DNA of 64,000 nt. Source: UBA5429 sp942493315 (lineage in GTDB: Bacteria; Bacteroidota; Bacteroidia; Bacteroidales; WCHB1-69). Where the stretch lies: assembly GCA_942493315.1 (NCBI GenBank), contig OW818690.1, positions 3,224,001-3,288,000 on the forward strand, read 5' to 3'. Position 1 is the first letter of the stretch. Each line of letters begins with the position of its first letter. The position numbers and the translations under genes are program-made. Shown one piece after another: positions 56,175 through 64,000 of the stretch. Under the pieces are notes generated by a model that saw only the letters and a list, made by a program, of their open reading frames with translations, made no database searches and was not told where the DNA came from.

Positions 56175-57680
56175 ATGAGCAGTAAAAAATTAAGAACTTT
56201 TCTTTATTCATTAATCGTCGGAATATTATTTTTTTCATGTGCCCCTAAAGCTAACTTATCATATTATAAAAGTGATCAGTTTTACAAAAGCACCTATCAA
56301 GATTCCGTTTATTTTTTTAAGTTTGAAAAAATTTCAAAAAGGAAAGCAACCGGTGTCTTTTATTCTGCCGGTGATCAGCAGATCTGTTCTCCTCAATTTT
56401 TCAAACATTCTTTAAGAAAAATTTATAAGAAAACCCCCTTTATTTCTGACAGTTCTGAAGTTTACAGGGCAGTTGCCAAACCCGGTTTATTTCCAAATCG
56501 TTACAAAAATGAGTTGTATCAGGTAGATATAATTAAAAATGTGACATTTGCAAGAGTTGAAGGACATTGGGATTCCTATATAACTGATAATGAGTCCTAT
56601 TTTGACATACTTAAAAAGGGAATCTCGTCAAGTATAACTACCAAACCTTTAGAACTAAAAATGGATATTTATCAACCTAAAAATGCAGGAAATCAGGAAA
56701 GACCGGTACTTTTAGTGATTCATGGTGGTGCCTTTTATATTGGAGATAAAAGTTCCCCTCCCATTGTAGAATTTTGCAGATATTTTGCATCTTTAGGATA
56801 TACAACAGCATCTATTAACTACAGATTAGGGTTTATTCCTAATAAAAGTAGTGTTGAAAGGACAGGATACAATGCCGTACAAGATGCCCATGCAGCGATG
56901 CGTTTTTTGGTTGAAAACAAAAATAAATACCAGATTGATACAGCTTTGATTTTTGTTTGTGGAACAAGTGCGGGAGCTATAACAACGCTCAATTTGGCGT
57001 TTATGCAAAACGATGCAAGGCCCGAAAGTACGTATAGTTCTCTTTTTAGTTCTGATTTAGGAAATATTGAGAGTTCCGGCAATCTTTTAACTAAAAAGTT
57101 TACGATCAAAGCGATCGGAAACATGTGGGGTGCTGTAAATGATCTAAATCATCTTAAAAGTGCACCTGTTGCAGTGGTTTCTTTTCATGGTAATAAAGAC
57201 CGGATTGTACCTTACGGGTATGACTATCCATTTGAAATTGTGAGTAAAAATGTAGGAAAAGCAGTTTTTGGAAAAATGTATGGATCTTCTGAGATTCATA
57301 AAATGCTCAAAAAACTTAACAGAAGAGAAAAATTGTACACTTTTGAAGGTTTTGACCATGAGCCACATGTGGATTCAAAAGGAAATTTGAATTCGAAACA
57401 TGAATTTATAAAAACGAATATGGCTGACTTTTTTTATGAGGAGATTGTACCGGTTCCCATTTTGATTTTAAGAAATGAAGAAAATATTCAATATTACACG
57501 ATTAATAGTTCCAAAGTGAATGATGTTTTATGGGGTATTGATGGTGGATTCATTATTTCACAAGATAAAAACTGGATTCGAGTGATTTGGAGAACAGATT
57601 CAGCTATTAGAACACTTTCTGTATCAGGTCGTTACAGCAGTGGAGCCTCCTTCTTTAAAACAATTAATGTGAATTTGTAA
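56175..57680 (+). CDS. Lipoprotein alpha/beta hydrolase (esterase-like)
   Basis: The protein has 501 residues. A signal peptide ends in lipobox FFSC (Cys about 22). In the hydrolase core (about 165-425), VLLVIHGGAFYIGD gives the HGG oxyanion motif and CGTSAGAI the nucleophile Ser265. FHGNKDRIVPYGYDYPF likely gives the Asp and FEGFDHEPHVD the His. This matches carboxylesterase/BD-FAE-like enzymes. The C-terminal 90 residues form a separate beta-rich module. Probably acts in the envelope; substrate unknown. Confidence 0.8.
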   Translation: MSSKKLRTFLYSLIVGILFFSCAPKANLSYYKSDQFYKSTYQDSVYFFKFEKISKRKATGVFYSAGDQQICSPQFFKHSLRKIYKKTPFISDSSEVYRAVAKPGLFPNRYKNELYQVDIIKNVTFARVEGHWDSYITDNESYFDILKKGISSSITTKPLELKMDIYQPKNAGNQERPVLLVIHGGAFYIGDKSSPPIVEFCRYFASLGYTTASINYRLGFIPNKSSVERTGYNAVQDAHAAMRFLVENKNKYQIDTALIFVCGTSAGAITTLNLAFMQNDARPESTYSSLFSSDLGNIESSGNLLTKKFTIKAIGNMWGAVNDLNHLKSAPVAVVSFHGNKDRIVPYGYDYPFEIVSKNVGKAVFGKMYGSSEIHKMLKKLNRREKLYTFEGFDHEPHVDSKGNLNSKHEFIKTNMADFFYEEIVPVPILILRNEENIQYYTINSSKVNDVLWGIDGGFIISQDKNWIRVIWRTDSAIRTLSVSGRYSSGASFFKTINVNL

Positions 57681-57720
57681 AAAATATTCAAAATGCATCT
57701 GATAGTACCAAAGATTTTTT

Positions 57721-57728
57721 TACTTTTG
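57721..57728 (+). promoter_or_regulatory. -7 box for the DUF4328 gene
   Basis: TACTTTTG fits TANNTTTG and gives a leader of about 60 nt before the ATG at 57797. No -33 match is clear. Confidence 0.4.
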
Positions 57729-57796
57729 CTTTTGGTTCAAAAATAATTTTTTTTGACGTAACTATTTGAATTTTAACAATATAAAATATTTAAAAA

Positions 57797-58735
57797 ATGA
57801 GGAAAATCACAAACAATGCAAAATGGGGTAAAATAGGTATGCTCTTCAATGTACTCATTTTAATTTCTTTTATCTTTTCGATGGTTTTAATCATGAAATT
57901 TGATAAAGTAAATGTGAAATTAGTTGAAAATGCACCAACTTACGAAAAAGGGCTAGAAAAGATTCAGGAAGTTGAAAAACCTAGACGTCAGGCTATTGCT
58001 GAAATGGATCACTATCAAGAGAAAATTGATAAGTTTAAAAAACAAGCTGCAGGAAAACCTTTGACTAAAGAATTATCTAACGAAATCAATATTGCTAATG
58101 ATGCTTTAAAGATTCGTACTAACGATCTTAAAAGAATTGACTCTGTTATTCACGCTGAACAAGTTTTATTTGAACCTATTCAAAATGTATACAATATTAA
58201 TAAAACACAAAGTGAAGAAGCTAATCAGAATTTTATGATTGGAGTTTATATGACCCTCTTTTTATTGATTGCAAAAATTCTAATTTTTGGTCTTTTAAAC
58301 TTTTTAAGTCTTAAAAACCTTAGAGTTTCATCCCCATGGATGAGTAAAAGTACGGCTCCTTTCTGGGGACTTGTAGCATGGATTATCCCGGGTTATAACT
58401 TCATTAAACCTTACGTTGTATTTTCAGAAATTTGGAATGAAACATCCTATATACTAAAAGATAGAGAGATCATTGCAAAAGAAACAAAAGAAGAAAATGA
58501 TGAATTTTATATTGGATTATGGTGGGGACTTTTCCTTATTGCAACCCTTGTTATGTCATGGATTCTTTATTCAACTTTTTTTACTACCGGTGCTATGTTT
58601 ACTAAAATGCCACATTCAACAGTTGCAATCATTGCTGTTATTGTATGGTTTTTATATCTATGTTTGGATACATTTTTATTAAGAAAATTCAATAAAATGA
58701 GTCAGATTTTGTTTGCTAATCAATCAAAACTTTAA
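57797..58735 (+). CDS. DUF4328-domain membrane protein with a coiled-coil insert
   Basis: The protein has 312 residues. Membrane helix 1 (about 13-33) is followed by a charged, coiled-coil extracytoplasmic loop (about 50-135). Three or four further helices follow, including LVAWIIPGYNFIKPYVVFSEIWN, the signature of DUF4328. The family is multipass and of unknown function. Stands alone between a promoter and a strong terminator. Confidence 0.75.
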   Translation: MRKITNNAKWGKIGMLFNVLILISFIFSMVLIMKFDKVNVKLVENAPTYEKGLEKIQEVEKPRRQAIAEMDHYQEKIDKFKKQAAGKPLTKELSNEINIANDALKIRTNDLKRIDSVIHAEQVLFEPIQNVYNINKTQSEEANQNFMIGVYMTLFLLIAKILIFGLLNFLSLKNLRVSSPWMSKSTAPFWGLVAWIIPGYNFIKPYVVFSEIWNETSYILKDREIIAKETKEENDEFYIGLWWGLFLIATLVMSWILYSTFFTTGAMFTKMPHSTVAIIAVIVWFLYLCLDTFLLRKFNKMSQILFANQSKL

Positions 58736-58755
58736 TTGACTTCCTATAAAAAAAT

Positions 58756-58793
58756 AAAAAAGGCTTGAGATCACTCAAGCCTTTTTTTTATTC
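58756..58793. terminator. Bidirectional intrinsic terminator
   Basis: GGCTTGAG at 58762-58769 pairs with CTCAAGCC at 58774-58781 around ATCA, with A-run and T-run flanks. It serves the convergent DUF4328 gene and the minus-strand gene ending at 58788. Confidence 0.93.
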
Positions 58794-59291
58794 TTTAAAA
58801 AGATCATATTCATAATACTTGCAGTCCGGTGTCATCAAAAATATAAATGGAATCTCTTTTCCTTTATAATATAGAAAAGCATTAATAAAATAGTATTTGA
58901 TGTTTTTGGAATCTGTTTTTTCATCATTGGAGAGGGTAAAAAAATCAGCAATTTTTAATTCCACTTCCTGCTGTTGTAATTCAATTTGTTGAATAGTCTC
59001 ATCAGATTCTCCGTTTAATATCGCATCGGTCTTAGCCAATTCATAATTTGAATTCATCTCTTCTAACATTTCAATACTTAATTTGGCAAAACCAAGATCG
59101 GAAAGTGTGTCAATTTTGTTAATTTTTATAGAGTCAAAATCATTGATCAATAATATATCAGTTACATATTCAACCGCTATTTTATTAACTTTTGTTTTGA
59201 ATCTCCACTTCTGATAGGGTTTATAGAGTAAAAAACCGATTATTAATAGAATCGCTAACGTAATGGCTGTAATAATGAGTACTTTTTTCAT
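58788..59291 (-). CDS. Membrane-anchored protein, function unknown
   Basis: The protein has 167 residues. One N-terminal membrane segment (VLIITAITLAILLIIGFLLY, residues 4-23) is followed by a helical, Glu/Asp/Leu-rich extracytoplasmic domain (IQQIELQQQEVELKI) and a C-terminal beta strand pattern (FLYYKGKEIPFIFLM). No family recognised. It lies 11 bp after the DUF4831-like gene, so the two are co-transcribed. Confidence 0.6.
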   Translation of the reverse strand: MKKVLIITAITLAILLIIGFLLYKPYQKWRFKTKVNKIAVEYVTDILLINDFDSIKINKIDTLSDLGFAKLSIEMLEEMNSNYELAKTDAILNGESDETIQQIELQQQEVELKIADFFTLSNDEKTDSKNIKYYFINAFLYYKGKEIPFIFLMTPDCKYYEYDLFKE

Positions 59292-59302
59292 AATTCAATT
59301 TT

Positions 59303-60418
59303 TTAATATATAAATGCAAATTTTGATATCATAAACTGGTCTGACCCACAAGGCAAAGTTCTCAATAAACTAAATTGATAAAATGGGAAAATGCCAAAAT
59401 AATGTGTCTTTATATGTTTATTGGTAAGGGCTATTTCATAAGGAACAGCTTCTCTATACTGGTATCCTTTTTTTGGGGAACTCTCCTTAGACCAATAGCT
59501 TTCTTGTTTATTGATTTGTTGTATCGGAACCTGGGGGGTTAGATGAATGGTATAAATTTGATCTTTGTTTTTTAAATCAACCGGAACCAAACCATCGTTT
59601 TCTGAAAATGAGAAAACCGGTAAATCCAGATTGCTTAGATCTTCGGGCATGATCATAATTTCATATTTTTCGGACTGAACTAATGTGGTCCCTGTAAAAA
59701 GTTCCAGATAATTTTTTTCTAACTGATCTAAGTTCGAAATCATATATTCCAATGATTCTTTTGTAAAGGCAACTTCATGTGATGCAGTAAAAACATTATA
59801 TCGATCCTTTCTTATTTTGGAAATAAAATCAGCGGCTTCCTGCGCTTGTTGATCCAAAGACTTTGTTATTGTTTTAGTTTTACTTACCGGCACCTGAGTC
59901 AAAACACCATCCACAATTCTGGTTTCAACATAAGATTCTTCTTTCTCTTGCAACTTCACATCTGAATAGTACTTCAGGAAAAATGGGATGGGATCAGAGG
60001 TGTCGTTGATATAAGGTTTGGAATCGTTTTTAAAGTTCTGATTTTTTAATAAAACTTGATAATAAAAATCTGATTGAACTTGTTTTTTAGATAATTCTAC
60101 AAGAAATTGATATTTGGTGTCAGGAATCTGAAAATCCTGAACTTCAATTTTTGAAATGGTATAATAGGTTCTGGATTGAGTAAAAACATTAGATACACCC
60201 AACAATTTCTCCGCATAATCGGAATAGATTCCTTTAATTTCCTGGTTTTTGTTCACTGTTACGATTACCTTTATCGCTGTTTTAGGTAAAAAGTAAACAA
60301 AATGTTCATTTTTTGGCACAAAAGTGGAATCTGCTGGTAATTGAATCACTTTTTTCTGTGAAAAACCAATTATAAAAGCAGATATCAAAACTATAAGAAT
60401 CCCTATTTTTTTCATCAT
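59303..60418 (-). CDS. DUF4831-like exported protein
   Basis: The protein has 371 residues (a second ATG at 60415 is equally possible). The signal peptide IGILIVLISAFIIGFSQ ends near residue 21. The early YFLPKTAIKVIVTVNKNQ and YAEKLLGVSNV blocks, and later QEAADFISKIRKDRYNVF and the VPYEIALTNKHIKTHYFGIFPFYQFS region, resemble DUF4831 of Bacteroidota. No lipobox. Function unknown. A -7 box (TAATTTTG, minus strand, 60452-60459) lies about 34 bp upstream. Confidence 0.68.
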   Translation of the reverse strand: MMKKIGILIVLISAFIIGFSQKKVIQLPADSTFVPKNEHFVYFLPKTAIKVIVTVNKNQEIKGIYSDYAEKLLGVSNVFTQSRTYYTISKIEVQDFQIPDTKYQFLVELSKKQVQSDFYYQVLLKNQNFKNDSKPYINDTSDPIPFFLKYYSDVKLQEKEESYVETRIVDGVLTQVPVSKTKTITKSLDQQAQEAADFISKIRKDRYNVFTASHEVAFTKESLEYMISNLDQLEKNYLELFTGTTLVQSEKYEIMIMPEDLSNLDLPVFSFSENDGLVPVDLKNKDQIYTIHLTPQVPIQQINKQESYWSKESSPKKGYQYREAVPYEIALTNKHIKTHYFGIFPFYQFSLLRTLPCGSDQFMISKFAFIY

Positions 60419-60451
60419 GGTAAAATAAATGTTAATAAACGTTTAATGATG

Positions 60452-60459
60452 CAAAATTA
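60452..60459 (-). promoter_or_regulatory. -7 box for the DUF4831-like gene
   Basis: The minus strand reads TAATTTTG, fitting TANNTTTG, in the short divergent region shared with the alkaline phosphatase promoter. Confidence 0.4.
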
Positions 60460-60482
60460 CAAATTTATTTCTTCATTTTTCC

Positions 60483-60490
60483 TACTTTTG
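60483..60490 (+). promoter_or_regulatory. -7 box for the alkaline phosphatase gene
   Basis: TACTTTTG lies 18 bp before the ATG at 60509. An in-frame TTG at 60500 would leave almost no leader, so the ATG is chosen. Confidence 0.45.
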
Positions 60491-60508
60491 CAGACTTAAT
60501 TGCAAAAG

Positions 60509-61963
60509 ATGAAAAGAGTTTCCCTAATTGTTGTTCAAATATTGATTTTTCTTACCCTTTTTGGACAAAAACCTATTAAAAATGTGATCATCATGATCCC
60601 TGATGGAGCTGCATTGAGTGTGTTTTCACTTTCCAGGTATTACAATCAATGGCTTACCGGGAATCCGGACACTGCTTTAGCGATGGATCCCTACTTATGT
60701 GCTTTTGTTAGAAGTACTTGTTCAGATGCACCCATTGGTGATTCTGCGCCAACAGGTTCTTGTTACGCCACCGGACAACCTGCCATGAAAGGAAATATTT
60801 CAATCTATCCGTTACCTTCCGGACAAGATCTGTATCCTATTGATTCCTCTAAGTCATATCAACCTTTGACTACTTTACTGGAGTGTGCCAGATTGGAAAA
60901 AAAATCAACGGGATTGGTGGTTACATGCGAATTTTCACATGCAACACCTGCCAGTTTCGGGTCTCATCATTACGATCGGGGATCTGAAGAGATCCTTACC
61001 AAACAGATGGTTTTCAACCAAATTGATGTGGTGTTAGGTGGTGGAACCAAATATTTAGAACCCCATTACGATTATTTAAAATCTAAAGGGTATCAAATAC
61101 TTACAAGTAAACAAGAGCTTTTCAATTGCAAAAACACCAAATTCTGGGGTGTTTTTGATCGGGTGGAACTCCCCTTCTTCATTGATCAGGACACTGCATC
61201 TATTCCAACTTTGGCTGAAATGACTCAAAAAGCATTAGAAACCTTGTCTCAAAATCCCTATGGGTTTTTTCTCATGGTTGAAGGTAGTTTGGTGGATTGG
61301 GCCTTACACAATCAGGATGCCAAAACCGCCATGTTAGAATTTCTGGAGTTCAATAAAGCAGTAGATAAAGTGATCCAATTTGCGATTCAGGATGGACAAA
61401 CTTTGGTCGTGATTTTGCCCGATCATGGGACTTCCGGCATCTCCATGGGTAACGAAAACTCCAATATTGGATACTATAAAAAATCATTGAATCAGTTCTT
61501 TGAACCGCTCAATATTCAAACCAAATCCTTAAAGCTGGATCCTGTTTTAAGAACAAAATTACATAGAACCAGTCTTATTGGGTTCACTACGTTAGGACAC
61601 ACCGGAGAAGATCTGTTTTTAGCGGTTTACAATCCTAACAATAGAACTCCAAAAGGGCATATCAAAAATATTCAAATCAACCCATTTATTTGTCAGGAAG
61701 CAGGTTGGGAAGGAAAATTAGCACAAATCACTGATTCCATCTATGTTCCCCATTATCAGGTGTATAGTCAGGTCCAAGGGGAGATCAATGATCAGGATAA
61801 ATTGAATCCAACGTTAACTTATATCATAGATGGTAAAAAAATCGTGTATTACGGATTCACCAACTATGCCACAATTGATGATCAAAAGATAGAATTCTCT
61901 AGTGTAATCGTATATATAGACAAAAACAAAACTTTTTACATCCCCAAACGAAAAATTTTGTAA
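60509..61963 (+). CDS. Alkaline phosphatase (PhoA family)
   Basis: The protein has 484 residues with a signal peptide (RVSLIVVQILIFLTLFGQ). It hydrolyses phosphate monoesters in the periplasm. IMIPDGA carries the first metal Asp, and GDSAPTGSCYATG the nucleophile Ser79 with the DSA motif. CEFSHATPASFGSHH, MVEGSLVDWALHNQDA, LPDHGTSG and LGHTGEDLFLAVY supply the zinc and magnesium ligands. Complete domain, followed by a short beta-rich tail. Confidence 0.9.
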   Translation: MKRVSLIVVQILIFLTLFGQKPIKNVIIMIPDGAALSVFSLSRYYNQWLTGNPDTALAMDPYLCAFVRSTCSDAPIGDSAPTGSCYATGQPAMKGNISIYPLPSGQDLYPIDSSKSYQPLTTLLECARLEKKSTGLVVTCEFSHATPASFGSHHYDRGSEEILTKQMVFNQIDVVLGGGTKYLEPHYDYLKSKGYQILTSKQELFNCKNTKFWGVFDRVELPFFIDQDTASIPTLAEMTQKALETLSQNPYGFFLMVEGSLVDWALHNQDAKTAMLEFLEFNKAVDKVIQFAIQDGQTLVVILPDHGTSGISMGNENSNIGYYKKSLNQFFEPLNIQTKSLKLDPVLRTKLHRTSLIGFTTLGHTGEDLFLAVYNPNNRTPKGHIKNIQINPFICQEAGWEGKLAQITDSIYVPHYQVYSQVQGEINDQDKLNPTLTYIIDGKKIVYYGFTNYATIDDQKIEFSSVIVYIDKNKTFYIPKRKIL

Positions 61964-61968
61964 CTTTG
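61961..61968 (+). promoter_or_regulatory. -7 box for the next T9SS gene
   Basis: TAACTTTG fits TANNTTTG and overlaps the alkaline phosphatase stop codon. It gives a leader of about 40 nt before the ATG at 62014, which argues against an upstream start at 61966. Confidence 0.45.
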
Positions 61969-62013
61969 TCGGCTATTTTGTTACAAACTTTAATAATTAA
62001 AAATAAAACAATT

Positions 62014-63711
62014 ATGAAAAAAAATTTCACCATTTTTAGTGCTTTTATATTTTGTTTCTTCCTTTTAGGCAGTATGCAAACCAAAGCACAAGTACTTTAT
62101 GAAAACTTCAGTTTAATGACTGACTCTACCACTTCTGATATCAGTGCTTCGTTAGACACATACACATCCACAGCAGGTTGGACAGGATCTAAAGTGTATC
62201 AATCTTATGATAAAGCTAAATTGGGAACTTCTTCAACTAAAGGTTTTATCATGACTCCAGCTTTAAATCTTGCCGGAAATGGCGGTAACTTTACCGTACG
62301 TTTTAAAGCCAGAAAATGGGGAAGTGATCAATCACAAATGAAAGTTGTTGTAGGTACAACCGAGTATTTGGTAACCGGATTAAACTCAACTACTATGACT
62401 GAATTTACAGTAGTTGCTTCAGGTGGAACTGCTGCTACAACCATTAAATTTGAAGGTTTTCAGGCTGCTTCTGCCCGTTTCTTTATTGATGACATTGAAG
62501 TGGTTCAATCCACTGATCCCATGTTAATATTTGCACCTAGTGCATTAGCATTTGGAGGTACTGAATTAAATGCAAACTTCAGTTTACCTATCACTGTTAG
62601 AGGTGCTAACTTAACAGCTGGTCAAAATGTAACTGTAGCTATTTCAGGTGCTGGTTTTACAACTACAACTACTACTTTAGATGCCAATACTTTAATGACA
62701 GTTGCCGGAGCAACTATGAATGTTGTTTTCAATCCAACCGCAGTTCAAGATTATACCGGAACTATTACCTTTTCTGGTGCCGGTTTAGCAACTCCTGTTG
62801 CTTATAACTTAACAGGAAACGGTATTAACGTAATTAGCGTTGCCACTATTGCTGAATTAAGAGCATTAGCTCCACCATACACAGGAGCTTCAAATGTTGG
62901 TACTATCGTTTACAAATACACAGGTGAAGCAGTTATTACTCATACGCAAACCTACAACAATGTAAAATATATCCAGGATGCTACAGGCGCAATGATGATC
63001 TTTGATCAAGCAGGTAAAATTACCGGAATTAACTTAGGTGATAAAGTGACCAATGTTATTGGAACTATGACTAACTATTTTGGTATGGTTGAATTAGTTC
63101 CTAACACTAATTGCACTGCTGTTTCTCCATTTAACACTGTTGATCCAGTGATCATCACCCTTGATCAGTTAGATGCTGCCAATGATAATGCATTACAAGC
63201 TAAAGTGATTCAATTAAATAACGTTACTTTTGTTCAAGCAGGTAACTTTGCAACAGGTACTTATTATGGTCTAACACAAGATGCTGTTACTAAAGACTCT
63301 GTTATTTACAATGACAACTTCGCTGCTGATTATATCACAACAGCCATTCCAAACTATGTTGTAAACCTTAAAGGAGTATGTTACTATAAAGGTGGAACTA
63401 CAATTCCAACTAAAAACAGAATGGTGATGTTTAACAGAGCATTAGGTGGAATTTCAACCGGTGTAAACAGTTTCAATTCTGCTGCTATTGGTTTAGCTCC
63501 AAATCCTGCTGACAACTTCGTTAATATTGATATTCCTTCTGATATGAAAATGCAAATTTTCACAATCACAGGTGCATTAATCACTACAGAAACCTTAACA
63601 CAAGGGATCAATACGGTATCTACCAGTAATTTAAGTTCCGGTTTATATATGGTAAAATTATCTGATATCGTAACCGGCAAAACGTATACTGCCAAACTTC
63701 AGGTTAAATAA
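62014..63711 (+). CDS. T9SS-secreted multi-domain protein
   Basis: The protein has 565 residues from the ATG at 62014. Signal peptide FTIFSAFIFCFFLLGSMQTK ends near residue 25. A jelly-roll-like domain (about 26-170) is followed by an Ig-like or choice-of-anchor segment (LIFAPSALAFGGTELN, about 172-275). An OB-fold-like domain (about 280-440) contains KYTGEAVITHTQTYNNVKYI and IQDATGAMMIFDQ. A type A T9SS sorting domain ends it (GLAPNPADNFVNI, then NLSSGLYMVKL). Surface or secreted; ligand unknown. Confidence 0.82.
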   Translation: MKKNFTIFSAFIFCFFLLGSMQTKAQVLYENFSLMTDSTTSDISASLDTYTSTAGWTGSKVYQSYDKAKLGTSSTKGFIMTPALNLAGNGGNFTVRFKARKWGSDQSQMKVVVGTTEYLVTGLNSTTMTEFTVVASGGTAATTIKFEGFQAASARFFIDDIEVVQSTDPMLIFAPSALAFGGTELNANFSLPITVRGANLTAGQNVTVAISGAGFTTTTTTLDANTLMTVAGATMNVVFNPTAVQDYTGTITFSGAGLATPVAYNLTGNGINVISVATIAELRALAPPYTGASNVGTIVYKYTGEAVITHTQTYNNVKYIQDATGAMMIFDQAGKITGINLGDKVTNVIGTMTNYFGMVELVPNTNCTAVSPFNTVDPVIITLDQLDAANDNALQAKVIQLNNVTFVQAGNFATGTYYGLTQDAVTKDSVIYNDNFAADYITTAIPNYVVNLKGVCYYKGGTTIPTKNRMVMFNRALGGISTGVNSFNSAAIGLAPNPADNFVNIDIPSDMKMQIFTITGALITTETLTQGINTVSTSNLSSGLYMVKLSDIVTGKTYTAKLQVK

Positions 63712-63741
63712 TTTTGATACATTAACCCAATAATTAATAAT

Positions 63742-64000
63742 ATGAAAAAAACAATGACTTTGATTGCTTTAGCATCTATATTTCTATTTAGCTCTTTCAA
63801 AATGGAAGAAAAACCTGCAAAAGTGGAAGAAAATCCATTTTTAGTAGAATGGACTACACCTTTTGGCGTTCCCCCTTTTGACAAAATCAAAACTGAACAC
63901 TACCTTCCTGCATTTGAAGAGGGAATGAAACAACAAGCTGAAGAAATAGCAGCTATCGTTAACAATCCGGAAGCTCCTACTTTTGCAAATACTATTGAAG
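63742..64000 (+). CDS. M3-family peptidyl-dipeptidase, N-terminal part (runs off the window)
   Basis: Open from the ATG at 63742 to the window end, 86 codons. A signal peptide (TMTLIALASIFLFSSFK) is followed by NPFLVEWTTPFGVPPFDKIK, TEHYLPAFEEGMKQQAEEIA and NNPEAPTFANTIE. That is the typical start of Dcp/oligopeptidase A-type metallopeptidases. The zinc motif would lie outside the window. Spacing of 30 bp from the previous gene suggests co-transcription or a short gap. Confidence 0.85.
   Translation, partial: MKKTMTLIALASIFLFSSFKMEEKPAKVEENPFLVEWTTPFGVPPFDKIKTEHYLPAFEEGMKQQAEEIAAIVNNPEAPTFANTIE

Overview
The window comes from a low-GC Bacteroidota chromosome, probably Flavobacteriia-like. 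Supporting signs are Por/type IX secretion (T9SS) C-terminal sorting domains on three proteins, DUF3822 and DUF4301 genes, many TANNTTTG-type -7 promoter boxes, and a tRNA gene without an encoded CCA. I cannot name the species.

Bases 1-10192 are the late end of a (pro)phage, all on the plus strand. It holds a tape-measure-like coiled-coil protein cut by the window edge, large tail-associated proteins, a PKD/BspA-type leucine-rich-repeat protein, small accessory genes, a three-helix holin candidate whose gene overlaps a CHAP-like endolysin, a 38-bp tandem repeat, a membrane coiled-coil protein and a RuvC-like nuclease. The block ends about 100 bp from the 3' end of a tRNA-Val(UAC) gene, which is a plausible integration site, but no integrase is in view.

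Bases 10292-20700 are housekeeping. A minus-strand operon runs membrane protein, DUF3822, rsmD, pth, outer-membrane barrel. A second minus-strand operon is folK plus a deoxynucleoside kinase. On the plus strand come a T9SS protein, a PspC/PspC/LiaF-like envelope-stress cluster, valS and a small membrane protein.

Bases 20701-26360 hold lipoproteins, a signal-peptide-only mini-ORF, a dipeptidyl-peptidase III homologue and a membrane TPR-HTH regulator. Intergenic gaps here carry composite heptanucleotide repeat arrays.

Bases 26361-44138 are one giant gene (5925 codons). It encodes a secreted protein with a subtilase-like domain whose catalytic motifs are altered, a P-like domain, beta-rich modules, 85 tandem 49-residue repeats in perfect 147-bp register, four diverged repeats and a T9SS tail. 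Within the array, an 1862-bp block is duplicated base for base exactly 42 units apart. Each regular repeat has two cysteines and one D-S-T/V/M site matching the Bacteroidota O-glycosylation motif.

Bases 44194-64000 return to core and accessory genes: ADP-forming acetyl-CoA synthetase, phosphohexomutase, an intergenic zone with a GC-rich island and a MITE-like inverted-repeat element, mutL, an ECF sigma factor with a 49-aa companion ORF, UDP-glucuronate decarboxylase, RarD, DUF4301, a lipoprotein esterase, DUF4328 and DUF4831 proteins, alkaline phosphatase, a T9SS protein, and the start of an M3 peptidase running off the end.
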